Shown here piece by piece: positions 29,509 through 38,478 of a stretch of 59,855 bases of DNA. Under the pieces are notes generated by a model. The model searched no databases, was not told the DNA's origin, and saw only the letters and a program-made list of their open reading frames with translations. The stretch is from the NCBI GenBank assembly GCA_017987115.1, contig JAGNUG010000009.1:1-59855 (forward strand), given 5' to 3'. The translations under genes and the position numbers were made by a program. The first letter of the stretch is position 1. Each line of letters opens with the position of its first letter. Origin of the DNA: Flavobacteriales bacterium. GTDB taxonomy: Bacteria; Bacteroidota; Bacteroidia; Flavobacteriales_F; PHOS-HE28.

Positions 29509-29859
29509 TCACTCTTCCAGCGTATAAACAGCTTCACCCACATCACCATGGATCGGGGGGCGTTCTTTTATGACACGCACCCGCCAACGTGTTGCTTGTG
29601 GCCACTCCGTTTTCATTGCGGTTAATATGCGACAGCAAACATGTTCGATCAGCTTGCTTCGAATGGCCATTTCATCACGCACTATTTCGGCTACCCGGCC
29701 GTAATCCACAGTATTCTTCAGTTCATCCGTTCTTTCCGCTGTACTGAAATCTCCTTCAACTTGAATATCCACACGGTAGTTCCCACCGATAACTCCTTCT
29801 TCATCCAAACAGCCGTGAAAAGCCTGCAGCTGGATCCCGTTCACTTGAATAACTCCCAT
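29509..29859 (-). CDS. folB: Dihydroneopterin aldolase
   Basis: The 116-residue protein fits FolB, which splits dihydroneopterin to 6-hydroxymethyl-dihydropterin and glycolaldehyde in folate synthesis. It starts MGVIQVNGIQLQAFHGCLDEE, with the family's FHGxxxEE signature. It also has NTVDYGRVAEIV, with the conserved DY, and KLIEHVCCRI, where the Glu binds the pterin. KERPPIHGDVG near the end carries a K-x-x-PP-like stretch. The ATG overlaps the gltX stop (TGATG), so translation is probably coupled. A TTG one codon upstream is a less likely start. Confidence 0.92.
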   Translation of the reverse strand: MGVIQVNGIQLQAFHGCLDEEGVIGGNYRVDIQVEGDFSTAERTDELKNTVDYGRVAEIVRDEMAIRSKLIEHVCCRILTAMKTEWPQATRWRVRVIKERPPIHGDVGEAVYTLEE

Positions 29860-31388
29860 CAACCAGCAATTACCAACCCTTTTCTTAAGCGATCCACCAC
29901 TTCCACGTGGCCCAATAGTGCGCTCACATCGAACATCCCCGGGCCTTGCATTGTGCCAGCGACGAATAGTCGGTAGATCGGCATCACCTGGCCGATCTTC
30001 GTTCCCGTTGCATTCAACAGTGCATCGAACAGAGCGTGGAAATCATCAGCTGTTCTTGGAGTCTTTTCGTTGATCATTTCAATGAACCGCTCAACAACAG
30101 GCCCCGTTTCAGGTTTCCAGCGTTTGGCCAGATCAGCTCTGGTAGCATCGGAAGCATTATCCAACGGCGAACCGGAATTGAACAAATAGGTTCCCTCCAG
30201 CATGTCATCCACGAAAGTGGCCCGCTCTTTCAACAAGACTGCGGCCTTCGTAGCGCGGTCAAGCGCGGTGTCAATGCCTTTATCCTTCAGTTTAGCCTGT
30301 AATTGCTCACCCAGCTCTGCATCCGGCAGCATCCGCAGGTATTGCTGATTGAACCAATTGGTCTTGTCCGGGTCGAATTTTGCCCCGCCTTTATGCACGC
30401 GTTCCAGATCGAAAAGCTCAGTTAGTTCTGCCAAGCTCATGATCTCTTGGTCCGTTCCCGGGTTCCACCCCAAAAGTGCTAGCATATTGATGAATGCTTC
30501 AGGGTAATACCCTTTCTCGCGATATCCGCTGCTCTTTTCACCTGTCTTCGGGTCGACCCAATCCAATGAAAAAACAGGGAACCCTAAACGGTCGCCGTCT
30601 CTTTTGCTCAGCTTACCATTTCCATCCGGCTTCAGGATCAAGGGTAAGTGCGCAAATGCTGGCCTTTCCCAGCCAAAGGCTTCGTAGATCAATACATGTA
30701 CAGGAGCGCTAGGCAGCCACTCTTCACCTCGGATAACGTGCGTTATGCGCATCAAATGGTCATCGACGATGTTAGCCAAATGGTACGTGGGCATTCCGTC
30801 GCTTTTGAACAACACCTTATCATCAATATTCGCACTATGCACTACTACCCACCCCCGGATCACATCCTCGAACCGCACCTCAGCATGGCGTGGTACTTTT
30901 AGGCGGATAACATGTTCATCACCACGTTCCAAACGCTCTTTGGACTCATCTGCACTTAGCGTTAGGCTGTTCTTCATGTGTTCGCGCGTTACGGCGTTGT
31001 AAGCTGGCGCCGCGACGCCCGCAGCCTTCAGGCGCTCGCGCATGGCATCCAGTTCTTCGCTGGTGTCGAACGCGTAATATGCTTTGTCGTTGAGAACAAG
31101 TTCTTCTGCATACTGCTTGTAAATGTCCTTACGGTCGCTTTGGCGATATGGTCCATCGGGGCCACCGACCCACGGACTTTCATCCGGGACCATGCCACAC
31201 CACTCAAGGCTTTCCTTAATGTATTCCTCAGCTCCGGGAACATATCGCGTCTGGTCGGTATCTTCGATCCTGAGTAGAAATGTACCCCCATTCTTCTTAG
31301 CGAATAGGTAGTTGTACAATGCGGTGCGCACTCCACCCATATGGAGAGGACCTGTCGGGCTTGGGGCAAAACGAACTCTTACGGACAT
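29859..31388 (-). CDS. gltX: Glutamyl-tRNA synthetase
   Basis: The class I synthetase has 509 residues from the ATG at 31388. It charges tRNA(Glu), and also tRNA(Gln) where GatCAB is used, which fits gatA in this window. The start VRFAPSPTGPLHMGGVRTAL holds the HIGH-type motif (HMGG). The KMSKS-type loop reads KLSKRDGDR. RIEDTDQTR and GEEWLPSAPVH are also typical. An upstream in-frame start at 31460 would add 24 residues without family support. A -7 element 25 bp upstream of the chosen ATG supports the shorter form. It forms an operon with folB. Confidence 0.96.
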   Translation of the reverse strand: MSVRVRFAPSPTGPLHMGGVRTALYNYLFAKKNGGTFLLRIEDTDQTRYVPGAEEYIKESLEWCGMVPDESPWVGGPDGPYRQSDRKDIYKQYAEELVLNDKAYYAFDTSEELDAMRERLKAAGVAAPAYNAVTREHMKNSLTLSADESKERLERGDEHVIRLKVPRHAEVRFEDVIRGWVVVHSANIDDKVLFKSDGMPTYHLANIVDDHLMRITHVIRGEEWLPSAPVHVLIYEAFGWERPAFAHLPLILKPDGNGKLSKRDGDRLGFPVFSLDWVDPKTGEKSSGYREKGYYPEAFINMLALLGWNPGTDQEIMSLAELTELFDLERVHKGGAKFDPDKTNWFNQQYLRMLPDAELGEQLQAKLKDKGIDTALDRATKAAVLLKERATFVDDMLEGTYLFNSGSPLDNASDATRADLAKRWKPETGPVVERFIEMINEKTPRTADDFHALFDALLNATGTKIGQVMPIYRLFVAGTMQGPGMFDVSALLGHVEVVDRLRKGLVIAG

Positions 31389-31413
31389 AGAACTGATCGA
31401 AAAATTAAGGCGG

Positions 31414-31421
31414 CAAAGGTA
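31414..31421 (-). promoter_or_regulatory. -7 element of the gltX-folB promoter
   Basis: TACCTTTG on the minus strand, followed by CCGCC, is a perfect match to TAnnTTTG and lies 25 bp upstream of the gltX ATG. No TTG stands at the usual distance. Confidence 0.55.
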
Positions 31422-31553
31422 TTCAGGTGCAACCGGAAAGAGACAGGAATCTACTCGCACATTTGACGTCGATCCAGGGTTGGTCTTTTTGATCCAGCTC
31501 CATTGTCCATCCAGGGAATAGTGAGTTCCACTTTGGCCGACTACTGATGCACG

Positions 31554-32108
31554 CTACTTCCGTTCGTAATAGAATACTATCGTGGCCTTTTCCAGTGTAT
31601 GCTGGTTCACCGCAAATCCGACCATTGGAGCGGAAGCCATTGCCGCCAACCCAAGTGTCTCCGTATCGAGGGCGTGCACAGTGATCAAGTATTGATGCGG
31701 TCCATGCCCAAGTGGAGGGCAAGGCCCGCCATAACCAGCTACTCCAAAATCCGTTAGACCCTGCAATGCGCCTGAAGGTAGCAGGCCTTTGCTAGCATCG
31801 CCTGCCCCGCTTGCCAAATTCGATATAGCCATAGGAATATCGAAAACAGTCCAATGCCACCAACCACTTCCCGTAGGTGCATCCGGATCATACATGGTTA
31901 CTGCAAAACTCTTTGTGCCAGTTGGAGCGTTTGACCAGCTAAGTTCCGGACTAACGTTCGCCCCGGTACAACCAAAGCCATTGAAGACCTGTTGCATAGT
32001 GGCCTGCCCGCCAACATCCTTGCTTGTAAGAGTGAAGGACTGGCCAAAGCTTTGGGTGGTGGCTGCAAAGGCGGCCAAGATCATCAAATTGAGCAGAAAT
32101 GCATTCAT
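31554..32108 (-). CDS. Exported YbhB/YbcL-type PEBP (Raf kinase inhibitor-like) protein
   Basis: The 184-residue protein has a signal peptide (LNLMILAAFAATTQSFGQ) and a phosphatidylethanolamine-binding-protein fold. Family landmarks are GANVSPELSWSNAPTGTKSF, MYDPDAPTGSGWWHW with the conserved DPDAP, and GGPCPPLGHGPHQYLITVHAL. These residues line the anion-binding pocket. Bacterial relatives such as YbhB have no settled role. The signal peptide puts this one in the periplasm or outside. It appears to be a single-gene unit; the 165-bp gap to gltX contains nothing clear. Confidence 0.9.
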   Translation of the reverse strand: MNAFLLNLMILAAFAATTQSFGQSFTLTSKDVGGQATMQQVFNGFGCTGANVSPELSWSNAPTGTKSFAVTMYDPDAPTGSGWWHWTVFDIPMAISNLASGAGDASKGLLPSGALQGLTDFGVAGYGGPCPPLGHGPHQYLITVHALDTETLGLAAMASAPMVGFAVNQHTLEKATIVFYYERK

Positions 32109-32411
32109 TTCGAAGTTGAATTGGTGTACAAGATAGTCATCAAGAAATGGGTATTTCGATCAACGAGGACCTTAACATGTAAAAGCCTTTGGCGTGGCCC
32201 AATGTGAACAATAATAATCTCCTTGAACGTTACAAATAATGCATTCACCGAATGGAGGTGTGATTTTGGCGTTTTCTCTACAAAACACTGTATGTCAGGG
32301 GTCAACAACACCTAACTTTGTAATGTCAAGCAGCATGAAAAAGATAACCGAACCACTTGGCACACTTTTTAAACACGGACAACTCTCTAACACTCATCAA
32401 CCCTAACCAAA
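32109..32411. other. Divergent intergenic region (303 bp)
   Basis: This gap separates the PEBP gene (minus) from the small secreted-protein gene (plus). The only clear element is TAACTTTG at 32313-32320, listed separately. The leader before the ATG at 32412 ends CCCTAACCAAAATG and is A-rich, as in well-translated Bacteroidota genes. No ORF or RNA gene was recognised. Confidence 0.5.
32313..32320 (+). promoter_or_regulatory. -7 element upstream of the small secreted protein
   Basis: TAACTTTG matches TAnnTTTG fully. It would give a leader of about 85 nt before the ATG at 32412. No good TTG is seen at the usual spacing. Confidence 0.5.
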
Positions 32412-32801
32412 ATGAAGTACACATTGTTTACAATAGCCCTTTTGTTCGCTGGCACATCGCTCATGGCGCAAGAAAAGGCAACCGGATCCGTTGCAAAACC
32501 CGCAGTTGAACAAGCCAATAAAGGCGATATCCAGGCCATGGCCGGCACGCTTAAAGAAACCTTGGCAATGGTAAGCGGTCACGCAGGAAATGCCAATAAA
32601 TTGGTTGAAGTAGCAACTCCTGAGAATAAAGAATCAGCAATTGCAAACCGTGACAAACTTGTATCTACCCAGAAAGACCTCGAAGCTGCTCTTACCGCGG
32701 TGAGCAACGCGACCCCTGAGAACTGGAAGGAAGTTAAAGCGAATGCAGAAGCCACTAACGCTGCGGCCATTGAGGTAGCAACCGAAATCAAAGGCGAATA
32801 A
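32412..32801 (+). CDS. Small secreted Ala/Glu/Lys-rich helical protein (129 aa)
   Basis: I do not recognise a family. Residues 1-19 are a signal peptide (LFTIALLFAGTSLMAQ), leaving about 110 mature residues without cysteine. The mature part is rich in Ala, Glu, Lys and Asn and should be almost wholly helical. The phrase ATPEN occurs twice, about 32 residues apart (near 69 and 101), which hints at an old internal duplication. A perfect -7 element, an A-rich start region and a strong terminator suggest a separately and well expressed gene. It could be a periplasmic or surface helical-bundle protein; any function would be a guess. Confidence 0.75.
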   Translation: MKYTLFTIALLFAGTSLMAQEKATGSVAKPAVEQANKGDIQAMAGTLKETLAMVSGHAGNANKLVEVATPENKESAIANRDKLVSTQKDLEAALTAVSNATPENWKEVKANAEATNAAAIEVATEIKGE

Positions 32802-32846
32802 GAACCTGTCGTGGACTAAGAGCGAGGCGGCTCACGACGGCAAAAG

Positions 32847-32886
32847 AGGGTCGTTGTCTTTCGAGGCAACGGCCCTTCTTTATTTT
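32847..32886 (+). terminator. Rho-independent-type terminator after the small secreted protein
   Basis: The stem AGGGTCGTTG (32847-32856) pairs with CAACGGCCCT (32867-32876) with one G-U pair and a 10-nt loop. The T-rich tail TCTTTATTTT follows. The A-rich opposite side may also stop transcription from the minus strand (ybeY). Confidence 0.8.
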
Positions 32887-32900
32887 CAATGCACTTGGTT

Positions 32901-33320
32901 TCAAGCGAGCTTTTTCAACCACACATCCTCCATCTCGCGCATGGCCGAGCGCTGCGCTTTCGTCTTGTCCTCATGGCCCAATAAATGCAATAAACCGTGG
33001 ACCATTACGCGCCTCAACTCGTGTTGGATAGACACGCCGAAAGAATCCGCATTTTCCTTGATCCGTTCGTAGCTCATCAGGATATCTCCGGAGATCCCGG
33101 TTCCTGTTTGCCCATCGAATGTGATCACATCCGTATACTCATCATGCCCCAAGTAGCGCTTGTTGTACTCCAACAGGGCTTTGTCGGTCATAAGTACGAA
33201 CGTAAGCTCGCCAATGCTGTGCCCATGATAGCGCGCCACAGAACAGAGCCACTTTCGCAATTCATCACGATCGCGATAAGCGCTGTTCACCTCAACAGCC
33301 TTGAACGTGATGGTCGGCAT
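32901..33320 (-). CDS. ybeY: Endoribonuclease YbeY
   Basis: The 139-residue metalloprotein acts in 16S rRNA 3'-end maturation and ribosome quality control in known bacteria. The zinc motif H-x3-H-x5-H appears as HGLLHLLGHED near residue 110. LMTDKALLEYNKRYLGHDEYTDVITF contains the family's NxxYLGxxxxTDVxSF-like stretch. The ATG at 33320 is preferred over 33335, which would overlap the upstream gene. It lies 4 bp after the RsbW-like gene, in an operon with the DUF4175 gene. Confidence 0.95.
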   Translation of the reverse strand: MPTITFKAVEVNSAYRDRDELRKWLCSVARYHGHSIGELTFVLMTDKALLEYNKRYLGHDEYTDVITFDGQTGTGISGDILMSYERIKENADSFGVSIQHELRRVMVHGLLHLLGHEDKTKAQRSAMREMEDVWLKKLA

Positions 33321-33324
33321 CGTA

Positions 33325-33762
33325 CTATTCCTCAACGGGCTTCAGGCTGAATGCCATCGCAACCGTTGCACCATTGTCCGAGAACTCAACCGAATCGGCC
33401 AGGGCGCGCATAAGAAAAACGCCGCGTCCGTGTGGCTTTTCCAGATTCTTGGGGTCCGTTGGATCGGGCAGGTTCTCGGTATCAAAACCCGGACCTTGAT
33501 CCTGCACTACGAAGATGACCTTATCACCTTTTACCTCGTAGCCCAAAGACACTTCTTTCGAAGGATCCAGCTTATTACCGTGATGAATGGCATTGTTCAC
33601 CGCCTCGGTAAGGGCGATCAAAATGTTACCATAATGGCTTTCATGAACGTTGTGCTTTGTACAAGCCTCATCGATCAATTTCTCAGCCAGTGCGATGTTC
33701 TCCGCTTTGGCGGGGAAATTAATTCGCTGGGTGTATTCCAACTCTTCTGTTAAAGCTCCCAT
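33325..33762 (-). CDS. RsbW-like anti-sigma factor / serine kinase ATPase
   Basis: From the ATG at 33762 the protein has 145 residues, the usual size for this family. It is a stand-alone GHKL ATP-binding domain. The N-box reads ALTEAVNNAIHHGN, the G1 box DQGPGFD, and the G2 region GRGVFLMRALAD. RsbW and SpoIIAB bind a sigma factor or phosphorylate an anti-anti-sigma partner; neither partner is seen here, so the target is unknown. A start at 33807 would overlap the DUF4175 gene by 38 bp. Its place between DUF4175 and ybeY looks conserved in this lineage, from memory. Confidence 0.87.
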   Translation of the reverse strand: MGALTEELEYTQRINFPAKAENIALAEKLIDEACTKHNVHESHYGNILIALTEAVNNAIHHGNKLDPSKEVSLGYEVKGDKVIFVVQDQGPGFDTENLPDPTDPKNLEKPHGRGVFLMRALADSVEFSDNGATVAMAFSLKPVEE

Positions 33763-33769
33763 GGTCGTT

Positions 33770-36700
33770 TCAGGGTCGGTCAAATGTACCGAAATAGGTA
33801 TTGACACGATCGCGATAATACGGTTTCAATCCCGGTGGCACTGTTCGTAACAGTTCTGCTTCACGCGCTTTGCGGCGCTGGTAGTCGAAATAACGCGCAG
33901 GATCAGCTAGTGGCAATTCCTTGCCCTCGTTGCTTGTTCGCTTCTGATCAAGCTCCCTTTCACGCTCGGCTTTCTCATGCTCCAATAAGCGGGTCATGAT
34001 ATCCTGTTGTCGGCGCACTGTTTCCTGTGTGATGTTCTTGTTGACAATGTCTTTTTCCTGTTGCTCCATCTCCTCCGCAAGTTTACCGAGCGGGTTTCCT
34101 GCGCCACTTCCGTCTTTGTTCAGTTCCTGTGAGAGACGCTGCATTTCTTTCCTGATAGCGGCTTGTTGTGCAGCCATCTGGGCCAATTGTTGGCTCATTC
34201 CCGGCATTCCCATGCCACCTGGGTTCTGTTCACCCGGTTTTTCACCGGGTTTCTTGCCCTTTTCCATTCCCTTGCGCATTTCCTCCAACTGCTTCTGAAG
34301 TGCCTCTTGTTGGGCTTTCATCTTGGCCATACTGGGCTTCTTACCCTGACCACTACCGCTACCACCTGGTTTATTGCAACTACCACTACCCGGCTTGCCT
34401 TGCGCCATCTGCTGCATCATCTGTTGCAATGCCTCATCCAATAGCAGGGCGAGATTATTCAAACTCGTCATCGCATGCTGTTCCTTATCCAGGGCCATTG
34501 GCTTGAAGCGCTCATTTGCCCGTGCTTCGCCAAGGAATCCGGTTGCTTCATCCATATTCGCATTCACCGAGTTCATTTCGCGATTCACGATGCTTTCCAA
34601 TTGTGGTACGCGTTTGCTCAATGCAAATAAAGAGTCTTCGATGACCTTGGCATCATCACGAAGCTTTCGCTGGGTGCGACCATGCTCTATGAACCTTGGG
34701 TCTTTGGTCGAAGTAGTTCCCAGGTCTTCCATAAGGCCCTCCTGGTCGAAGCTGAGCTGGACGATGTTCTCCAACAACTGCCTGAGCGCATCCATGTCCT
34801 CTTCCTGCTGCTCTTGTGCACTGCTTTCCATGGCAGCCTGCATTTCTTGCGCAAGCTGGTCCATTTTATCAGCTGCTTGTTTCTGCGAATCTCCTGCTTT
34901 CTTATTCTGCTTTTTATCCAATTGTTCTCCGCTCTCCTTCTGATCTTCTTCAATTGCCTTCTCCTGCTCGTCCGTTTTTGGAATGTCCATCGGTTGCTCC
35001 AACTCCTCGTTCTTTTTTTCAAGCTCATCCATTTGCTTCCGAAGGTCCTCGAACTCTTTATTCAGTTCTTCCTGTTCTTTCTTCAGCTCTTCATTGTCCT
35101 TGCTTCCTTCTTTTGTCTCTTCACTCAACTCTTCCTGCTTATCGGCCAGTTCTTCCAACTGCTTGGCAATATCCTCAGCCTTCTGCTCCACCTCCATGCG
35201 TTTGAACATTTCCAAAGCGCGGTCAAGCTCTTTCTCAACATCCTCCTGCCCCAACTTCATCTCTTGCATCTGCTCTTGGATCTTCTCCTTGTCCAACTTC
35301 TCCATGAGCTCCTGCACTTGGCGATACAGGTCTTTCATTTCCTCGCTCAATACGTTCTCGAACAACTCCTGGACCTGTTGTTGCTTCTCCAATAACCGTT
35401 CGTCATGCGGTCGGAACTCCTGTTGTTGTTGCTGACTCTGACGCAATTCCTGACTGGTCCTTTCAATCTTGTTCTGCAGGTCCTGTTGCCGCTGCATCAC
35501 ATTTTCCAACTTCTGCTTATCCTGCCAGTTCAGCTCTTTCTTATCGAGCATTTCGCGTCTTAACTTGTCTAATTCTTTCTGCAGGTCCTGGGCCTCTTTG
35601 ATGTTTTCTTTCAGCCCACTTTTAATGGCTTCGCTCTGTTGGTCCTGTTGCTGGGCCAACTCCTTCAACGTTGGTGCCTCAAAGGTCTGCGGTGTACTGC
35701 GTGCGCTCTTACTACCATGCACACCATCATTGTCCCATATTTCGAACCAATGCTCCACACGATCACCGGGCAACAGTTGCAAGCCGTACAGGTCCCAACT
35801 ATGGAAGAACTCCTGTCGTGTGTTGCGCCGGTCAATAGGCAACTCCATAGCGCCAGAACGTTGATCAGCCGTAAGACTATCTCCGCCTGCGGTGAATCGG
35901 TAGTGAAAGACCAAACGGTTGAAGCCATGATCATCCCCTATTTCACCCCGATAGAACATACGTTTTAATGCACTGCTATCAGTGCGCGTATCCACTTGTA
36001 TGCTCGGATAAAGATCAGGCACGGTCTCGACGCGGTATTGCATTGGGGCTGCGGCAACACGCTGTTCGTTGCGCGGTGACATATGGTATGTATGACTTTG
36101 TATGAACCGACGTTCGGCCCTGAACAGTGCATTTCCATTATCGCTTGCAGCCGGAGATAGCGTGAATGTGGTGTCGTCAAAAGCCATTGCCAATTCATTC
36201 GAACTTCGGGCATTGATGTTCCACGATACACGGGTGCCCTCAGGAACAACAAGATCCCCTGAATTGCTTAATGTCTCTTTGGGTCTGTCCAGATATCCGG
36301 GATACTCCAGAGTAATTCCAAAATCGAGCAATAACGGGTCAGGAACCGTATTCAGGGTGTACGTCTTCGAGGTGAAGCCCTCTGCCGCAAACCGGAACGT
36401 GATCGCCTCATGTACATTGCGGAACCTGTGTGTGAATCGGGTATCGTCCTTTTTTACCAGCGGAATGCGCTGACCATTAGCTTCAAGCTCAACTTGCTGC
36501 GGTATTGCGTTACCCTCAATTGCTAGGACCAATTCAAAATCCTGCTCTTCGGGGACCTCAAGACTATCGTTCTCCAGAATGAACTTGAACGGCGCTTCAG
36601 GTATGAACTCGTTACTGTGCTCTATGATCCGCTTTGCAGGACCAGTTATCAAACTCGGTGCAGCGAACAACACAACAAGCAGGATCGCAAGTGGAGGAAG

Positions 36701-37183
36701 CGCATAGCGCAAGTAACGCGTATTGCGACGAAGGTCAATTGCATTAACAAAAGGCACCGGACCAAGCTCCTTGCTCCGTTGGTCGATCGCGGCTTCGATC
36801 AATTCGCGCTTAGCGGGCTGTGTGCTCGCCATTTCGCGAAGTTGTAAGGTATTCAATAGCTTGTCCTTTACCTCTGAAAAATGGATGCCGATTATTGATG
36901 CTGCCTCAGCATGGGAGATCACTTCACCTAATCGGAACAGCTTTACCAACGGCAATGCCACGAACCGAGCAAGAACGACCACTGCGGCAGCAATACTTCC
37001 CCAGAACAAGCCGGTTCGCATAGTAGTACCGAAGTGCCCAATGTGCTCCAAAAAAGCCGCGACCAAGAAAAAAAACACCAACAAGCCAACAGAATAGATC
37101 ACTCCGCGGATCAGCCGGTCCTTGTAATACTTTCGGATGAAAGCATCAAGCTTGATAATAAGATGCTCGTGATCGTTACGCAT
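33770..37183 (-). CDS. DUF4175-family membrane protein with very long coiled coil
   Basis: The 1137-residue protein starts with two membrane helices (about 22-46 and 53-75) and has a third near 155-175. A beta-rich region (about 180-530) follows and probably faces the periplasm. Residues about 540-830 are an almost unbroken Gln/Glu/Lys/Leu coiled coil (for example KLDKEKIQEQMQEMKLGQED). After a helical stretch comes a Met/Gln/Gly/Lys-rich low-complexity region containing GKPGSGSCNKPGGSGSGQG (about 930-950). The family has no known function; the layout suggests an envelope-spanning scaffold. A possible -7 element (TAACTTTA) lies about 55 bp upstream. It heads the operon with the RsbW-like gene and ybeY. 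Confidence 0.82.
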   Translation of the reverse strand: MRNDHEHLIIKLDAFIRKYYKDRLIRGVIYSVGLLVFFFLVAAFLEHIGHFGTTMRTGLFWGSIAAAVVVLARFVALPLVKLFRLGEVISHAEAASIIGIHFSEVKDKLLNTLQLREMASTQPAKRELIEAAIDQRSKELGPVPFVNAIDLRRNTRYLRYALPPLAILLVVLFAAPSLITGPAKRIIEHSNEFIPEAPFKFILENDSLEVPEEQDFELVLAIEGNAIPQQVELEANGQRIPLVKKDDTRFTHRFRNVHEAITFRFAAEGFTSKTYTLNTVPDPLLLDFGITLEYPGYLDRPKETLSNSGDLVVPEGTRVSWNINARSSNELAMAFDDTTFTLSPAASDNGNALFRAERRFIQSHTYHMSPRNEQRVAAAPMQYRVETVPDLYPSIQVDTRTDSSALKRMFYRGEIGDDHGFNRLVFHYRFTAGGDSLTADQRSGAMELPIDRRNTRQEFFHSWDLYGLQLLPGDRVEHWFEIWDNDGVHGSKSARSTPQTFEAPTLKELAQQQDQQSEAIKSGLKENIKEAQDLQKELDKLRREMLDKKELNWQDKQKLENVMQRQQDLQNKIERTSQELRQSQQQQQEFRPHDERLLEKQQQVQELFENVLSEEMKDLYRQVQELMEKLDKEKIQEQMQEMKLGQEDVEKELDRALEMFKRMEVEQKAEDIAKQLEELADKQEELSEETKEGSKDNEELKKEQEELNKEFEDLRKQMDELEKKNEELEQPMDIPKTDEQEKAIEEDQKESGEQLDKKQNKKAGDSQKQAADKMDQLAQEMQAAMESSAQEQQEEDMDALRQLLENIVQLSFDQEGLMEDLGTTSTKDPRFIEHGRTQRKLRDDAKVIEDSLFALSKRVPQLESIVNREMNSVNANMDEATGFLGEARANERFKPMALDKEQHAMTSLNNLALLLDEALQQMMQQMAQGKPGSGSCNKPGGSGSGQGKKPSMAKMKAQQEALQKQLEEMRKGMEKGKKPGEKPGEQNPGGMGMPGMSQQLAQMAAQQAAIRKEMQRLSQELNKDGSGAGNPLGKLAEEMEQQEKDIVNKNITQETVRRQQDIMTRLLEHEKAERERELDQKRTSNEGKELPLADPARYFDYQRRKAREAELLRTVPPGLKPYYRDRVNTYFGTFDRP

Positions 37184-37462
37184 GTTCCATAAGTACCATC
37201 AACGTGCATGCCGCAATGGTTGTTGCGGTGTAAAGTTATGGTTTACGGACCCGCATCCGCTTGGGTTCCGGCCCAGTACTCTGTTGTACTTCGTTAATTG
37301 CATGCGTCGTGTTGATCACAATAACAATGACTATCGATACGAATAGCACTTGACGTCTTTCTACCGGACATATACACTTGGACTGATATCTCGTTCAGCT
37401 CGAACTTCTGTATAAATTCGGCCGCCGGGCATCCTTAGCCACTTTACAACGTCTTGGAACCA

Positions 37463-38332
37463 ATGCAACGAGAACATATTCGAAAAGCCCCCCTCTTTTC
37501 TGCGTGTTCCGTGCTTGGATTGATCTTGGTTTCAATTTGTTCTCCAAACCTCAGCGTAAATGCATCACCGGCTTGGGGTGGTGCTGGCCTTTTTGAGGAA
37601 CATGCTACGCCCATTTGCAGTACTTGTTCCCTAGGTACATACCCCTTGGCCCTTGTTGGAAAGCGTCGACTTGGTAGTTTCAGACGGTCGAACAACCAAT
37701 ACGGTACACATTATTTTCAGAGCCCTTCGGCCATTCCACTTGAAAAAAGACAAGGCTGGTATAAGAACACCATGGTCTCGTTGAATTCAGCGAGTTATGG
37801 CATCACCAATGCACTTAGCGTAAGCGGAGGGGTCGATCTGGTCTCGGTGATCAGTTCCAAGGAAAATGGCCCAGTTTTTACAGCAAGAGCACAACTGAGT
37901 GGTAGCCCGTCCGAGATCTTCCATATTGGCGTTACCGCATTTTATCTGCGCACACGAGTGCCGACAGCTCAAACAGAGGTCGGTGAACCCAAAAAGGCAC
38001 CTGGATTCGTAGCTGGAATGGGTCTTATTACTATCGGAAACGTTGATAATCAGATCACGCTTTCGGGGGGTGCAATCCACGATGGAACCGACTTTGGCCG
38101 TGGTCCCGTCTTTTCAGTTGCCGGTGCTGTTCGGGTCTTTACAAATGTTTCCATGATCACGGAGCATTATGTCATTACCGATCCCGATAAATCCTTCTAC
38201 GTGCATAGCCTTGGGGTGCGCATCATTGGCGAACACCTGGCCATCGATCTTGGATTAGCGTATGACGCTGAATTCACTACGCGAGTGACACCCATCGGCC
38301 TGCCCTTCGTAGCGGCCACACTTAACCTATGA
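37463..38332 (+). CDS. Probable outer-membrane beta-barrel-like protein of unknown function
   Basis: From the ATG at 37463 the protein has 289 residues; a TTG at 37454 is an alternative start. Residues about 8-35 look like a signal peptide. The segment from about residue 80, with YFQSPSAIPLEKRQGWYKNT and SASYGITNALSVSGG, resembles a common Bacteroidota family of uncharacterised proteins. These have alternating strands typical of a barrel or surface protein. The region between signal and family-like part (about 36-80) contains two close cysteines (CSTCS) and several arginines and looks atypical. It stands alone between divergent DUF4175 and the GNAT gene. Function is unknown. Confidence 0.7.
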   Translation: MQREHIRKAPLFSACSVLGLILVSICSPNLSVNASPAWGGAGLFEEHATPICSTCSLGTYPLALVGKRRLGSFRRSNNQYGTHYFQSPSAIPLEKRQGWYKNTMVSLNSASYGITNALSVSGGVDLVSVISSKENGPVFTARAQLSGSPSEIFHIGVTAFYLRTRVPTAQTEVGEPKKAPGFVAGMGLITIGNVDNQITLSGGAIHDGTDFGRGPVFSVAGAVRVFTNVSMITEHYVITDPDKSFYVHSLGVRIIGEHLAIDLGLAYDAEFTTRVTPIGLPFVAATLNL

Positions 38333-38459
38333 TCTGTTCAATAATTCCTGGTTCGTACAAACTTCCGAAATGCGGCTAGTGAGAACTACACAAAAGGTCG
38401 AACTCACGTCACGGATGTTCCGCAAAAAAAATAGCCTGTCATGAAAACAGGAATAGTAT

Positions 38460-38467
38460 TAACTTTG
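38460..38467 (+). promoter_or_regulatory. -7 element of the GNAT-like gene
   Basis: TAACTTTG followed by CAGCCC is a perfect TAnnTTTG, 11 bp before the ATG at 38479. Just upstream is a small fold CCTGT-catgaaa-ACAGG. The leader would be only a few nucleotides. Confidence 0.55.
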
Positions 38468-38478
38468 CAGCCCAAATT

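Noticed and set aside
29307-29549. 80-codon minus-strand frame over the tRNA
   Set aside because: It reads through tRNA-Cys and is a shadow of it.
34682-35435. Plus-strand Leu/Phe- and Ser/Cys-rich frames opposite the DUF4175 gene
   Set aside because: They are the complements of the Gln/Glu/Lys coiled-coil codons and not genes.
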